This document shows, in pieces, positions 1 through 7,980 of a stretch of 32,598 bases of DNA. The number at the start of each line of letters is the position of its first letter. The stretch's first letter is position 1. A program made the position numbers and the translations under genes. The stretch comes from an uncultured Bacilli bacterium (GTDB lineage Bacteria > Bacillota_I > Bacilli_A > RF39 > UBA660). A model generated the notes under the pieces. It was not told the origin of the DNA and did not search any database. It was given only the letters and a program-made list of their open reading frames with translations. Location of the stretch: positions 1 through 32,598 of the forward strand of contig CAKOOC010000014.1 of assembly GCA_934098375.1 (NCBI GenBank). Reading direction: 5' to 3'.

Positions 1-120
1 CACTAAATTTTTACACATACTTAAAGTTTACTTTTGCAAATTACTATTTTTATGAATACTTATCTAATTAAAAAATTCATAATTAAATCAATAATAATGT
101 CTTTTTCTTTTGGGCTTGAT

Positions 121-397
121 TCAGCTAATTATTACATCAAGATTATAATATTCAATATAATGAGTTTGTTTTTTATCATTCATTGCTCCATGTCTTGTGG
201 TATTCTCAAATTTTGCGACTACCTCTTCTTTTATTAGTTCTTCATTTAATGCATTATTTATATGCTTTCTTATTGTTTTATAATCTCTATCAAATAATTT
301 AGCCATTTGTTCAGTGTTTAATCCAAACAGTTTCATCTTTCATATTTACTTCTAACTTTATATTTTGATTTTCAAAAATTATAATTTCATTCTTCAT
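121..397 (-). pseudogene. RhuM-family protein remnant (frameshifted and truncated)
   Basis: A good start exists at 397 (AGAGGTG a few bases upstream) and reads MKNEIIIFENQNIKLEVN and on to DETVW, then hits TGA. Shifting by one base after the TGG codon near 322-326 restores LNTEQMAKLFDRDYKTIRKH and continues to YYNLDVIIS before a stop at 121. This order (short N-terminal strand, DETVW, an EQMA-type helix-turn-helix, then NLDVIIS) is that of the N-terminal part of virulence RhuM-family proteins, which normally continue with a VGYRV-like motif and some 200 more residues. So there is one frame-changing indel plus loss of everything after the first quarter. The family is often found in accessory or mobile DNA. 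I see no transposase or repeat beside it. The family call rests on recalled motifs; the two lesions are seen directly. Confidence 0.65.
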
Positions 398-597
398 CTA
401 TTACACCTCTTCTCATTAAAAATTATTATTTTCTTTTTATTATCTCATCGTATAGTAAGTCTAAGGGATTGCTGTTTTAACCTAGTTTGTGGAAACATAT
501 TACATACATACAACCTATTTTTAAGGCTTAAAAAAATTTGGCTTTTTTACTTTTCTGCATTTCTGCATTTTTCTATTTTTCAAAGGTCCCTATTTTA
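398..597. other. Gene-free AT-rich spacer
   Basis: Between the rhuM remnant and the end of the methyltransferase gene I see no credible reading frame with a ribosome binding site, no clear terminator and no RNA gene. It contains a short tandem repeat of TTTCTGCAT-type units near 553-570 and T/A runs only. Confidence 0.4.
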
Positions 598-1791
598 CTA
601 AGGTTTTCGATTTAGCACTGCCACACATTCTACATGCTTAGTTCTTGGAAACATATCTAAAACATACATATCATTAATATCATAAAAATTACATATTTCT
701 TTTAAGTCCCTTGCTAAGGTAATCACATTACAACTCATATAAATAATATTATGAGCACCACTACTAACTAAAACATCTAATGTCTTTTTATTTAAACCAC
801 TTCTTGGTGGATCAACTATAATTAAATCAATATCATCATCAATTTTTTCCAATAAAGAAGCATCACCTAACATATAATAATTATTTTCTTGCTTGTTCAT
901 TTTAGCATTTGTCTGAGCATCAAAAACGGCATTTTTATTAACTTCTATCCCATATAATTTTTCTTTTTTTAAAGAAATGCCTAAAGTTCCAACTCCACAA
1001 TAAAGATCAACTACATTTTTATATTCTTTCTTACTAATAATTTTAAACACTTCTCTAAGTACTTCTGTATTAACCTGAAAAAAAGAATTAATATTAACCT
1101 TATAAAATAAATTATCTATTCTCTCAATAAAATAATCTTCTCCATAAATAATTTTACCATTTAAAACTATTCCTACAATTTTATTGTTTTTACAAAGTTC
1201 ATTAATATTTATTTCTGCCTCATCTAAAGTTTCAATCCCAATAAGTATCTCATTATTATAATTACATCTTATAACAATACTTCCATTTTTTACATCAAAT
1301 AAATCCTTAAACTTAATAATATCATTAATCGCACTTTTAGCAATTAAACAATAATTAATACTTACAAAATCATGAGTTTCATCATTATAATAACCCCACT
1401 CATAATTATTTATTTTAAGGGCAATTTTATTTCTATAACCATAACTTTTATTTCCAATTACCACCTTAGGATTATAATTAACATTACCATATCTACATAA
1501 AATATCTTTGAAATTTTCTAATTTTATCCTAACTTCTTCATCATAATCAGCATGCCAAAAACTGCATCCTCCACACTTTTCAAAAAAAGGACACAGTACA
1601 TCTATTCTTTCATCAGCTTTTTTTATTACTCTAATCGTTTCCGCTTCAATATATTTTTTATTTTCTTTTATTACATTTGCTAAAACATCTTCACCTTTTA
1701 AAGCACCTTTAACAAAAACTACCTTACCATTAAGATGGGCAATTCCTCTTGCTAAATGGTCATACTTCTCAATTACTACTCTTATACTCAT
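598..1791 (-). CDS. rlmD: 23S rRNA (uracil-5-)-methyltransferase, RumA/RlmCD type
   Basis: A SAM-dependent enzyme that methylates C5 of uridines in 23S rRNA. The 397-residue protein has an N-terminal TRAM-like RNA-binding domain (about 1-58). Four cysteines, C67, C73, C76 and C148, have the same spacing as the 4Fe-4S ligands of E. coli RumA. The methyltransferase domain carries DLYCGVGTLGI (262-272, SAM binding), DPPRSGL (327-333), the catalytic SCN cysteine C354 and the likely general base E388 in HVECV. Gram-positive bacteria usually have one or two such enzymes, of RlmCD type, so the exact target uridine is not certain. The start at 1791 overlaps the end of the upstream rluB-like gene by 23 bases, suggesting coupled translation at the end of the dacB-spmA-spmB-rluB run. 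No clear terminator follows. Confidence 0.9.
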   Translation of the reverse strand: MSIRVVIEKYDHLARGIAHLNGKVVFVKGALKGEDVLANVIKENKKYIEAETIRVIKKADERIDVLCPFFEKCGGCSFWHADYDEEVRIKLENFKDILCRYGNVNYNPKVVIGNKSYGYRNKIALKINNYEWGYYNDETHDFVSINYCLIAKSAINDIIKFKDLFDVKNGSIVIRCNYNNEILIGIETLDEAEININELCKNNKIVGIVLNGKIIYGEDYFIERIDNLFYKVNINSFFQVNTEVLREVFKIISKKEYKNVVDLYCGVGTLGISLKKEKLYGIEVNKNAVFDAQTNAKMNKQENNYYMLGDASLLEKIDDDIDLIIVDPPRSGLNKKTLDVLVSSGAHNIIYMSCNVITLARDLKEICNFYDINDMYVLDMFPRTKHVECVAVLNRKP

Positions 1792-2488
1792 ATAATTTTT
1801 TCACTTCTTTTAAAGTTAAAGTTCTATAATATCCACTTTTTAAATTATCGACATTCAAAAAAGCATACTCTACCCTTGTTAATTTATCAACAAGATATCC
1901 AAGTTCTTTAAATAACTTTTTAACAATATGATTTCTGCCTTCAATTAAAGTTACCTCTACTAAAGAAAAATCTTCTTCCGTGTCATTTTTCTTAAGTTTG
2001 ACTTTAACCGGCTTACAAATTTTACCATCAACCATTACACCATCTTGTAATTTTTTTAAATCCGCAATTGCCATTGCCTTATTAAGTTTAGCCACATACT
2101 TTTTCGGAACTTTATTTTTAGGATGCATAAGCATATTAGCAAAATCGCCATCATTAGTAAGAATAATTAGCCCTGTTGTATCATAATCTAACCTTCCTAC
2201 TGGATAAATTCTTTTATCTGTATCGATTAAATCAACCACTGTTTTTCTGCCAAATTCATCACTAGCAGATGAAATTACTCCTCTTGGTTTATTAAGTAAA
2301 AAATAAACATAATCTTCCCTTTTTAAATGAACACCATTTATTACAATATCATCATCACCATTTACTTTTGTTCCTAGTAAAGTTACTTTTTCACCATTAA
2401 CAAAAACTTTTCCTGAAGTTATTAATTCCTCCGCTTTTCTTCTTGAAGCATATCCCGATGAAGCAATTACTTTTTGTAGTCTTTCCAT
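1769..2488 (-). CDS. rluB: Ribosomal large-subunit pseudouridine synthase, RluB/RsuA family
   Basis: Converts a uridine in 23S rRNA to pseudouridine (RsuA/RluB/RluE/RluF family). An S4 RNA-binding domain occupies the N-terminus (MERLQKVIASSGYASRRKAE). The catalytic domain contains GRLDYDTTGLIILTNDG, whose aspartate in the RLD motif is the nucleophile. About 239 residues, usual for the family. GTG at 2497 and ATG at 2494 are also in frame, but AGAGGTG at about 2497-2503 sits correctly only for the ATG at 2488, which gives the normal family start MERLQK. In Bacillus the same gene (ypuL) follows dacB-spmA-spmB, exactly as here, so the family assignment is supported by both motif and neighbourhood. 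Confidence 0.92.
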   Translation of the reverse strand: MERLQKVIASSGYASRRKAEELITSGKVFVNGEKVTLLGTKVNGDDDIVINGVHLKREDYVYFLLNKPRGVISSASDEFGRKTVVDLIDTDKRIYPVGRLDYDTTGLIILTNDGDFANMLMHPKNKVPKKYVAKLNKAMAIADLKKLQDGVMVDGKICKPVKVKLKKNDTEEDFSLVEVTLIEGRNHIVKKLFKELGYLVDKLTRVEYAFLNVDNLKSGYYRTLTLKEVKKLYEYKSSN

Positions 2489-2517
2489 CTCCATCACCTC
2501 TAGTTATTTTATCATAC

Positions 2518-3036
2518 TTAAAAAAATAAATATACTAAAATAAATGACGCGATTATTCCAAAAAGATCAGCAAATAAACCTACCGGAAGTGCATATCTAC
2601 TTTTTATAACTCCAATACTTCCAAAATATAAAGCAATTACATAAAATGTCGTATCACTAGAACCTTGAACAACTGAAGCAAGTAGTCCCATTATTGAATC
2701 TGGTCCATACTTAGAAAAAATATTTACCATTATCGCTAATGTACTATTTCCCGAAATACTTCTCATTATACACATCGGAATAATCTCACTAGTTAAAGAA
2801 AATTTCGCAAGTGTATTATCTAAAAAAGAAAAAGCATCGGTTAAAATATTACTTTTAATTAAAATATTAACAGCCATTATCATTGCTACTACATTAGTTG
2901 TAATTTTAAAAGTTGTAATAAGCCCATCTTTAGCTCCAATTAAAAACTCATCATAAACATCAATTTTCTTTTTTAATCCATAAACAATTATAAATAAAAC
3001 TAATAAAGGCATTATAATTATACTAATGTTTCCCAT
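2518..3036 (-). CDS. spmB: Spore maturation protein SpmB
   Basis: A polytopic membrane protein of 172 residues with a nucleoside-recognition (Gate) type domain. In Bacillus, SpmA and SpmB act with DacB in spore core dehydration and heat resistance. Visible features are an N-terminal membrane segment (about 5-20), several further hydrophobic segments, and the conserved polar/glycine stretches MRSISGNSTLAIM and VVQGSSDTTFYV that are typical of SpmB. The start overlaps the end of spmA by 14 bases, and 29 bases separate its stop from rluB, so it is part of the dacB-spmA-spmB-rluB operon. Identity is by family motifs and conserved order; no unusual features. Confidence 0.93.
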   Translation of the reverse strand: MGNISIIIMPLLVLFIIVYGLKKKIDVYDEFLIGAKDGLITTFKITTNVVAMIMAVNILIKSNILTDAFSFLDNTLAKFSLTSEIIPMCIMRSISGNSTLAIMVNIFSKYGPDSIMGLLASVVQGSSDTTFYVIALYFGSIGVIKSRYALPVGLFADLFGIIASFILVYLFF

Positions 3037-3607
3037 GAATTCTCCTAATTATATAATCCAAAGTTAAGCCAGCCACTGACGAAGTAAATGTTGCAAGTAT
3101 GCATAATGGTAGTACTATCGTTGGATTACTACTTCCCGCACTCATTCTAAGCGCTATAATCGTTGTTGGTACAATCGTTACTCCCGCTGTATTAAGAACT
3201 AAAAAGGTTATCATCGCCTCACTTGCTGTTTTTTTAGAAGGATTTAGTTCCTGTAGTTTTTCCATTGCTTTAAGCCCAAATGGTGTCGCCGCACTTCCTA
3301 ATCCCGCCATGTTAACAGCGACATTACTTGCTATATAACCTATCGCATCATGATCCTTTGGTACACTCGGAAACAATTTAGATAAAAGAGGGCTCATTAT
3401 TTTAGCAATTTTTTTAATTAATCCTGCTTTTTCTGCTATCTGCATTAATCCCATCCATATAACCAAAAGGGGCATTAAATCTAATATTAAATCAAAAGCC
3501 TTTTTCCCGCACTCTAAAAGTTCTGTATTAATTGTACTTATATTACCAGTAATAAACCCATATATAATTCCAACAATAATAAACAATCCCCAAATAATAT
3601 TTACCAT
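3023..3607 (-). CDS. spmA: Spore maturation protein SpmA
   Basis: A membrane protein of 194 residues that works with SpmB in spore maturation. It has an N-terminal hydrophobic segment, a central PLLVIWMGLMQIAEKAGL segment, the conserved NVAVNMAGLGSAATPFGLKA stretch with its small-residue GLGSAATP turn, and SEAMITFLVLNTAGVT near 130-145, all characteristic of SpmA (nucleoside-recognition domain). The start at 3607 overlaps the end of the dacB-type gene by 7 bases, so translation is probably coupled. Its length matches Bacillus SpmA. Confidence 0.94.
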   Translation of the reverse strand: MVNIIWGLFIIVGIIYGFITGNISTINTELLECGKKAFDLILDLMPLLVIWMGLMQIAEKAGLIKKIAKIMSPLLSKLFPSVPKDHDAIGYIASNVAVNMAGLGSAATPFGLKAMEKLQELNPSKKTASEAMITFLVLNTAGVTIVPTTIIALRMSAGSSNPTIVLPLCILATFTSSVAGLTLDYIIRRIHGKH

Positions 3608-4671
3608 AATGACTTAATCCACAATATTAATCTTTTAAAGAAAGATAATTTATTATGTGGCTTTTCCTCTTTATTTTTTTCTTCCTGAACCAAAATACCC
3701 GTTTTAAAATAAACTTTTCCATTTAAAGAAACCTCAACATTACCCACCACTTTACTTGCATTACCATCCAAATAATTTATAACTGTTTTTACATTTTTAT
3801 ATTCATCTTTAGTTAAAGACATCTTAAAACCTTCATTAACATAAGTATTATCTATTTTAGTTTTTATCTTTCCTTTTTTAACTATTTCATAATTTTTAAG
3901 CATACCAAAATATTTCTCATATAAATCCTTATGATCACCAAAATCATTTCCATCATTAAAAGTTACCACCGTTAAATTGATGTTATCTTTAGACGCATTC
4001 GTAACCAAAGTTCGTCTAGCTTTTTCCGTAAATCCTGTTTTACCACCTATACAGTACTCATATTCATTTAGTAATCTATTTTTGTTATGCCATACATATG
4101 TCTTTTTATCAGTTTTAACAGTTATATTTTTTGTACCAACTATTTTTCTATAAGTATCATTTTTAATTGCATAACTAGAAAGTAAAGCCATATCATAAAC
4201 GGTTGATATGTTTCCATCATTTCCTTCTTCCAAACCACTACTATTAATAAAATTAGTATTCTTCATACCTATAGATTTTGCCAGTTCATTCATCATCTTA
4301 GCAAAACCTTCCATCGATCCGCCTACTTTATAAGCAAGCTCTATTGCGGCATCATTACCACTTCTAAGCATTAATCCATATAATAATTCAATAAGTTTAA
4401 TGTTTTCTCCAACTTCCACATAAATTCCACTACCATAACTTTTTAAAACATTATCATCAATTAAAACATTCTTTTCTAAATCACTAGTATTATTAATAAC
4501 TACCATACTAGTCATTATCTTTGTAATAGATGCGATTAAACTTTTTTTTGATATATTATTTCCTTCTAAAACTCTATTATTATCCGAGTCCATAATAATA
4601 TAAGAACTAGCACTTATTGCCTTAACATTCAAAGGAAAAACAATTAATAATAATATAAATATTTTCTTCAT
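3601..4671 (-). CDS. dacB: Secreted D-alanyl-D-alanine carboxypeptidase (penicillin-binding, DacB/DacF type)
   Basis: Trims the terminal D-Ala from peptidoglycan stem peptides outside the cell membrane. The 356-residue protein has an N-terminal signal segment (MKKIFILLLIVFPLNVKA), the serine nucleophile motif S48-I-T-K51, the S104-G-N triad and K211-T-G, the three active-site motifs of class S11 peptidases. A C-terminal beta domain (about 265-330) is followed by a basic, amphipathic tail ending KRLILWIKSLW, typical of membrane-anchoring tails. Position ahead of spmA, spmB and rluB identifies it as the DacB-like member that acts on spore cortex in Bacillus. There is no convincing ribosome binding site just upstream of the ATG, which is unusual for this window. 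A promoter-like element lies about 70 bases further upstream. Confidence 0.9.
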   Translation of the reverse strand: MKKIFILLLIVFPLNVKAISASSYIIMDSDNNRVLEGNNISKKSLIASITKIMTSMVVINNTSDLEKNVLIDDNVLKSYGSGIYVEVGENIKLIELLYGLMLRSGNDAAIELAYKVGGSMEGFAKMMNELAKSIGMKNTNFINSSGLEEGNDGNISTVYDMALLSSYAIKNDTYRKIVGTKNITVKTDKKTYVWHNKNRLLNEYEYCIGGKTGFTEKARRTLVTNASKDNINLTVVTFNDGNDFGDHKDLYEKYFGMLKNYEIVKKGKIKTKIDNTYVNEGFKMSLTKDEYKNVKTVINYLDGNASKVVGNVEVSLNGKVYFKTGILVQEEKNKEEKPHNKLSFFKRLILWIKSLW

Positions 4672-4742
4672 ACTAAAATATATGTAAAAAATCTTTTTTT
4701 AATAAAAAAAATATAATTTTTATGTACTGCCTTATTTAATTA

Positions 4743-4771
4743 ATTATACAAAGAACCACTTGAAATGTCAG
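4743..4771 (-). promoter_or_regulatory. Probable vegetative-type promoter ahead of dacB operon
   Basis: On the minus strand CTGACA (4771-4766), a 17-base spacer and TATAAT (4748-4743) form a near-consensus sigma-A promoter, matching 11 of 12 bases. The predicted transcript start lies about 65 bases before the dacB ATG. In Bacillus the homologous operon is driven by the mother-cell factor sigma-E, so a housekeeping-type promoter here would be a difference. The remaining 4672-4930 spacer shows no gene. Confidence 0.5.
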
Positions 4772-4901
4772 CACCACGGATATCGATATTTTTAATCTAA
4801 TTATATAAATAAGTCACTTATTTCAATTAATATTGCCATGTACTAAAAATGCTATTTTAAGATAAAAATAATCAAAAATTAATCTTAATATACTTATAAA
4901 C

Positions 4902-4922
4902 AAAAAAAGTGAACTTTTTCAC
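4902..4922 (-). terminator. Rho-independent terminator after the 4931-6283 operon
   Basis: The minus strand forms GTGAA-AAAG-TTCAC followed by seven T, beginning 8 bases past the stop of the 4931 gene. Confidence 0.75.
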
Positions 4923-4930
4923 ATCCATAA

Positions 4931-5314
4931 CTATAAATGTTTCAATTGTTCACATCTTTTTTTGTTTTTTTCTTTAATTTCTTTTTTTAGCTCTAATAAT
5001 CTATCTCTATATTGTTCTGCGTCACTTCTATATCTTTTTAAATTTTCTAAAACATATTCTGGGGAAACCTCTTCATAACCACAGCATGATAATATACATA
5101 TGTCGTAATTAGCGTCATCTACAAACGTTGATATTACCATCTCACCTGTAACTAAATCTCTTAAAATTCCTGGCGAAACAATTTTGCATAAAATAGGAAT
5201 AGCTCTATCGTCAACTATAAGATAACTATTATCATCTACTGGAAGATCAACATATTTCAAATTATATCTCCATGCCCCGTAATTATGATTTAAATAAGCT
5301 CTGCAATATCTCAT
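4931..5314 (-). CDS. Conserved-looking protein of unknown function (127 aa)
   Basis: I do not recognise this protein. The first 75 residues look like a small beta-rich soluble domain with several aromatic residues (RYCRAYLNHNYGAWRYNLKY) and a stretch LVTGEMVISTFVDDANYDIC. Residues about 85-127 are a charged, probably coiled-coil helix rich in Lys, Glu and Arg. There is no signal peptide or membrane segment. The start at 5314 overlaps the stop of the upstream gene in an ATGA, so the two are translationally coupled. It is the last gene of a three-gene operon that ends in a clear terminator. It could serve the membrane protein encoded just upstream. Confidence 0.75.
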   Translation of the reverse strand: MRYCRAYLNHNYGAWRYNLKYVDLPVDDNSYLIVDDRAIPILCKIVSPGILRDLVTGEMVISTFVDDANYDICILSCCGYEEVSPEYVLENLKRYRSDAEQYRDRLLELKKEIKEKNKKRCEQLKHL

Positions 5315-6036
5315 TTTTTCTTTCGCACATCCTTTTCTTTTTTATTAAAATAAACTGTAATGTCACTATTTCTTTTAACCGGCACATCAACAATCAAATA
5401 CGCTATCATTAATTCCCTAATAAAATTATGTACTTCTTTCTTTTCCTTTGTTGGAAAATGTCCCGTAAATAACATAATGGAACCTATAGTCAAAAAAAGA
5501 CAATACGGAATCAAAGATTCCAAAAATATTGAAAGCGCCGTAAAAAGAACGGTTTTAATAAACCAGTGAAATTTTATCTTTTTATCTAATATTAATAAAT
5601 CTTTTTCTTCTTGTGGGGTCGGTTCAAAATCATATTTTACAATATTATATCTTTCTATGATAGCATCTAATTCTGGATCTTCTTTAAATCTTGTTCTAGG
5701 CTTTTCTCCATAAGTTATTTGTTTAAGAATAAAATCATCACTATAACCTCTAGCAGCATATTCAAAATTAGCTAACATTGCATCCCTTGATTTATCTTCG
5801 TACATGTCATAAGCAAATCTATACATAAATGTTAGTCTTTCATCTTCCGTATAAAAATGTCCCATGCTTTCACTTAATATTCCCATACAGTAAATGTATT
5901 CTTTTAAATCAACATCTTTTTCTACCTCATCGTAACAACTACATCTAATAAGTGACAATAACTCATCACTTTTGATTAAACCATTCTTAAATGCATCTTT
6001 AAAAATTTCAAAAGTTTCTGTTTCATGAAATTTCAT
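5311..6036 (-). CDS. Membrane protein of unknown function (241 aa, two membrane spans)
   Basis: Not recognised. Residues 1-155 are soluble, acidic and helical, with many aromatic residues (for example ILSESMGHFYTEDERLTFMY). Two adjacent hydrophobic segments at about 158-172 and 175-192 would form a membrane hairpin, and the last 45 residues are basic (ending KKEKDVRKKK). This arrangement suggests that both long ends lie in the cytoplasm. The start lies one base after the stop of the upstream 81-residue gene, and the stop overlaps the downstream start by four bases, so all three genes form one transcription and translation unit. No enzyme motif is visible. Confidence 0.75.
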   Translation of the reverse strand: MKFHETETFEIFKDAFKNGLIKSDELLSLIRCSCYDEVEKDVDLKEYIYCMGILSESMGHFYTEDERLTFMYRFAYDMYEDKSRDAMLANFEYAARGYSDDFILKQITYGEKPRTRFKEDPELDAIIERYNIVKYDFEPTPQEEKDLLILDKKIKFHWFIKTVLFTALSIFLESLIPYCLFLTIGSIMLFTGHFPTKEKKEVHNFIRELMIAYLIVDVPVKRNSDITVYFNKKEKDVRKKK

Positions 6037-6037
6037 A

Positions 6038-6283
6038 TTAATCTACTACTTCCTTTAAAATACTACCAAACATCTTTTTATTTATTTTAAATAATAATTT
6101 TTTATCATTAATTTGATGTAAAGACATCTCTTCTTCATTGTTATATAAAATTTCAAATTTATCATCAAGTTTACCATATTCAACAATCTTACTTATCATA
6201 ATATAGTTTTTATCTAAAAATCTAATGCTTTTCATAACAAAATATCTTTCACCTTTGTATTTTATAACAATATTTTCTTTCAT
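6038..6283 (-). CDS. Small protein of unknown function (81 aa)
   Basis: First gene of the 6283-4931 operon. The 81-residue product is probably beta-rich (KYKGERYFVMKSIRFLDKNY, then a strand/turn pattern), without a membrane segment or signal. It loosely resembles the small DUF1292-like proteins of Bacillota in size and in a repeated strand-turn pattern, but I cannot support that assignment. AAGGCGG lies a suitable distance ahead of the ATG, and a promoter with extended -10 is just upstream, so expression as a real gene is credible. Confidence 0.7.
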   Translation of the reverse strand: MKENIVIKYKGERYFVMKSIRFLDKNYIMISKIVEYGKLDDKFEILYNNEEEMSLHQINDKKLLFKINKKMFGSILKEVVD

Positions 6284-6312
6284 TAATTTCGCCGCCTTAA
6301 TGTTTTTAAATT

Positions 6313-6340
6313 ATTTTAACATACTAATTATAAAAAGCAA
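6313..6340 (-). promoter_or_regulatory. Promoter for the three-gene unknown operon
   Basis: Minus strand TTGCTT (6340-6335), a 16-base spacer and TAAAAT (6318-6313), preceded by TGT to make an extended -10. It begins directly after the terminator of the AAA+ gene. Confidence 0.55.
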
Positions 6341-6341
6341 T

Positions 6342-6366
6342 AAAAAAAGAATGAATTTCTCACTCT
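6342..6366 (-). terminator. Rho-independent terminator of the VWA/TelA/AAA+ operon
   Basis: The minus strand forms AGAGTGA-GAAAT-TCATTCT (one G-T pair) followed by a T run, 23 bases past the AAA+ stop codon. It separates this operon from the following one. Confidence 0.75.
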
Positions 6367-6389
6367 CTTAGTTTATTTTTTCTAAATTA

Positions 6390-7954
6390 TTAAAAATCTA
6401 TATCTTCCTCATCAATGGTTAATAACTTCGTACTATCCTTAATATTTTTTGTATTATTAGCATGTTTAATGATTGTTTTTTCATAAACGTTACGAACAAA
6501 ACGAGCATTACCAAAATTTTTGTTTTTTCGCTCAACATCTATTAAACCATCTAACTTTTCAATTGCTTTTTTCGTCACTTTAAAACCAGCTTTTTTACAC
6601 ATTCCTTTAAAAATTTCTTTTAATTCTTCATTTGTATAATCATCAAATATAAATGTATAACCAATTCTAGAAGCAATACCCGAGTTAGCGTTTATAAAGT
6701 CTTCCATTTCTTTAGTATATCCAGCAAAAATAACTACTAAATCATCTCTATAATCTTCCATTGCTTTAATAAGAGTTGCAATGGCTTCTTTATTATAAGA
6801 ATTAGTTTTATCAGTAGCTAGTGCATACGCTTCATCAATAAATAAAATTCCGCCCAAAGCACTATTTACTACATCCATTGTTTTAGGTGCAGTTTGTCCT
6901 ACATATTCAGCCACTAAATCCTTAGAACTTACCTCAACTAATTTATTATTTCTAATATATTTTAAATTATATAAGATGTTACTAAGCATTCTCGCGACTG
7001 TAGTCTTTCCCGTCCCTGGATTACCTAAAAATAACATATGCAAATTTATATTGCTTAATTTTAGCTTGCCTTCCGTTTTCTCTTTCAAACTTATTAAAGA
7101 AGTTAAATCATATAAAGACTTTTTGACTTTTTCTAAACCAACTAGCTCGTTTAATTCCTTAAATACTTCTTCTGTTGATTTTGCTTTTTCTAAAACCGGA
7201 ATTCCATTATTAAATGATATCATTTTACATAGATTATTTAAATATGTTGGATAATCTAGTCCACTATTTAAATAAGTTTTTTCAATATAATCAAGTAATG
7301 AATCCTTATCTTTATCATCAATACTAACTTTACTAACTACATCTAAAAGTATTTGCTCACTAGTTGGTAAAATTCCTAAAATTTTAAAATTAAATATTTC
7401 ATCTTGCAAACTAATATCATTATTAAATAATTCGGTCACATCTTCTTTTGAAGAACCTATAATAATAATTTTTCTTTTATTATAATTACTATTTAAAATA
7501 TAAAGAAGTTTCTTTTTATATTCATTATCCCTAATACGTAAACCTTTAATACCACTAAAAACAATTATTCCTTTTTTAGCAAATATTTCATTTAAGTCAT
7601 TAATACTATCAAGTTTATATAGTGATACTTCTTCCGCATCATTAATATCCACATAATCTTTAGCATACAAAGTAAATAAATTAACAATTTTCTTAACTGT
7701 ATCTTTATTATCTGTATCAATTTCTAAATTAAAATTAACATATAGTTTGTTTTCATCATAATTAATAATATAATTAAAAATTTTCTTTAATAACGTTTTT
7801 GATTCTTCACTAATTAGCAAACTATCAATTACTTCATTATAATTAGGTTTATCTTTTTCTTCTTCTTTTACATTTGTTTCAGCTGTTTTTATATCACTTT
7901 CAGTTTTACCAAAAAAATCATCATATATTTTTCGAAATCTGCGCTCTTATTCAT
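6390..7954 (-). CDS. CbxX/CfxQ (SpoVK-like) AAA+ ATPase, with apparent frameshift near the N-terminus
   Basis: ATP-driven remodelling protein. Numbering from the in-frame TTG at 7820 (476 residues): residues about 1-210 look like a degenerate AAA domain without Walker A (IIVFSGI and KIIIIGSS are strand-like remnants). Residues about 222-470 are a full CbxX-type domain with NELVGLEKVK, Walker A GNPGTGKT (266-273), EYVGQTAPKT and Walker B ILFIDEA (325-331). That TTG has no ribosome binding site. A well-placed ATG at 7954 with AGGAAA upstream reads MNKSADFEKYMM in another frame. Adding one base in or next to the 7-A run at 7911-7917 joins it to GKTESDIKTAETNVKEEE and on into the ATPase without a stop. 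So the gene either carries a single-base deletion, has a sequencing or assembly error, or shifts frame at the homopolymer. It is the last gene of the VWA/XpaC/SBP/TelA operon. Confidence 0.85.
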
Positions 7955-7980
7955 ATATTTTCCTATAAAATTCTTAAATT

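Noticed and set aside
8..120. Regulatory element at the left edge
   Set aside because: Only AT-rich sequence without paired arms or recognisable promoter on either strand.
34..237. Plus-strand open frame across the rhuM remnant
   Set aside because: No ribosome binding site, AT-driven composition (Phe/Ile/Tyr-rich), and it lies opposite the recognisable RhuM-like frame.
553..572. Short tandem repeat TTTCTGCAT at the end of the methyltransferase gene
   Set aside because: Two units only in T-rich sequence. No hairpin or other function visible.
365..601. Plus-strand open frame of 78 codons in the left spacer
   Set aside because: Starts opposite the 5' end of the rhuM remnant, has no binding site, and its product is a random-looking Phe/Leu/Ile-rich peptide.
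4772..4840. Minus-strand peptide-like stretch containing RGADISSGS
   Set aside because: It looked like the end of a lost gene, but the open stretch is only 18 codons between stops and overlaps the proposed dacB promoter. Not enough to call.
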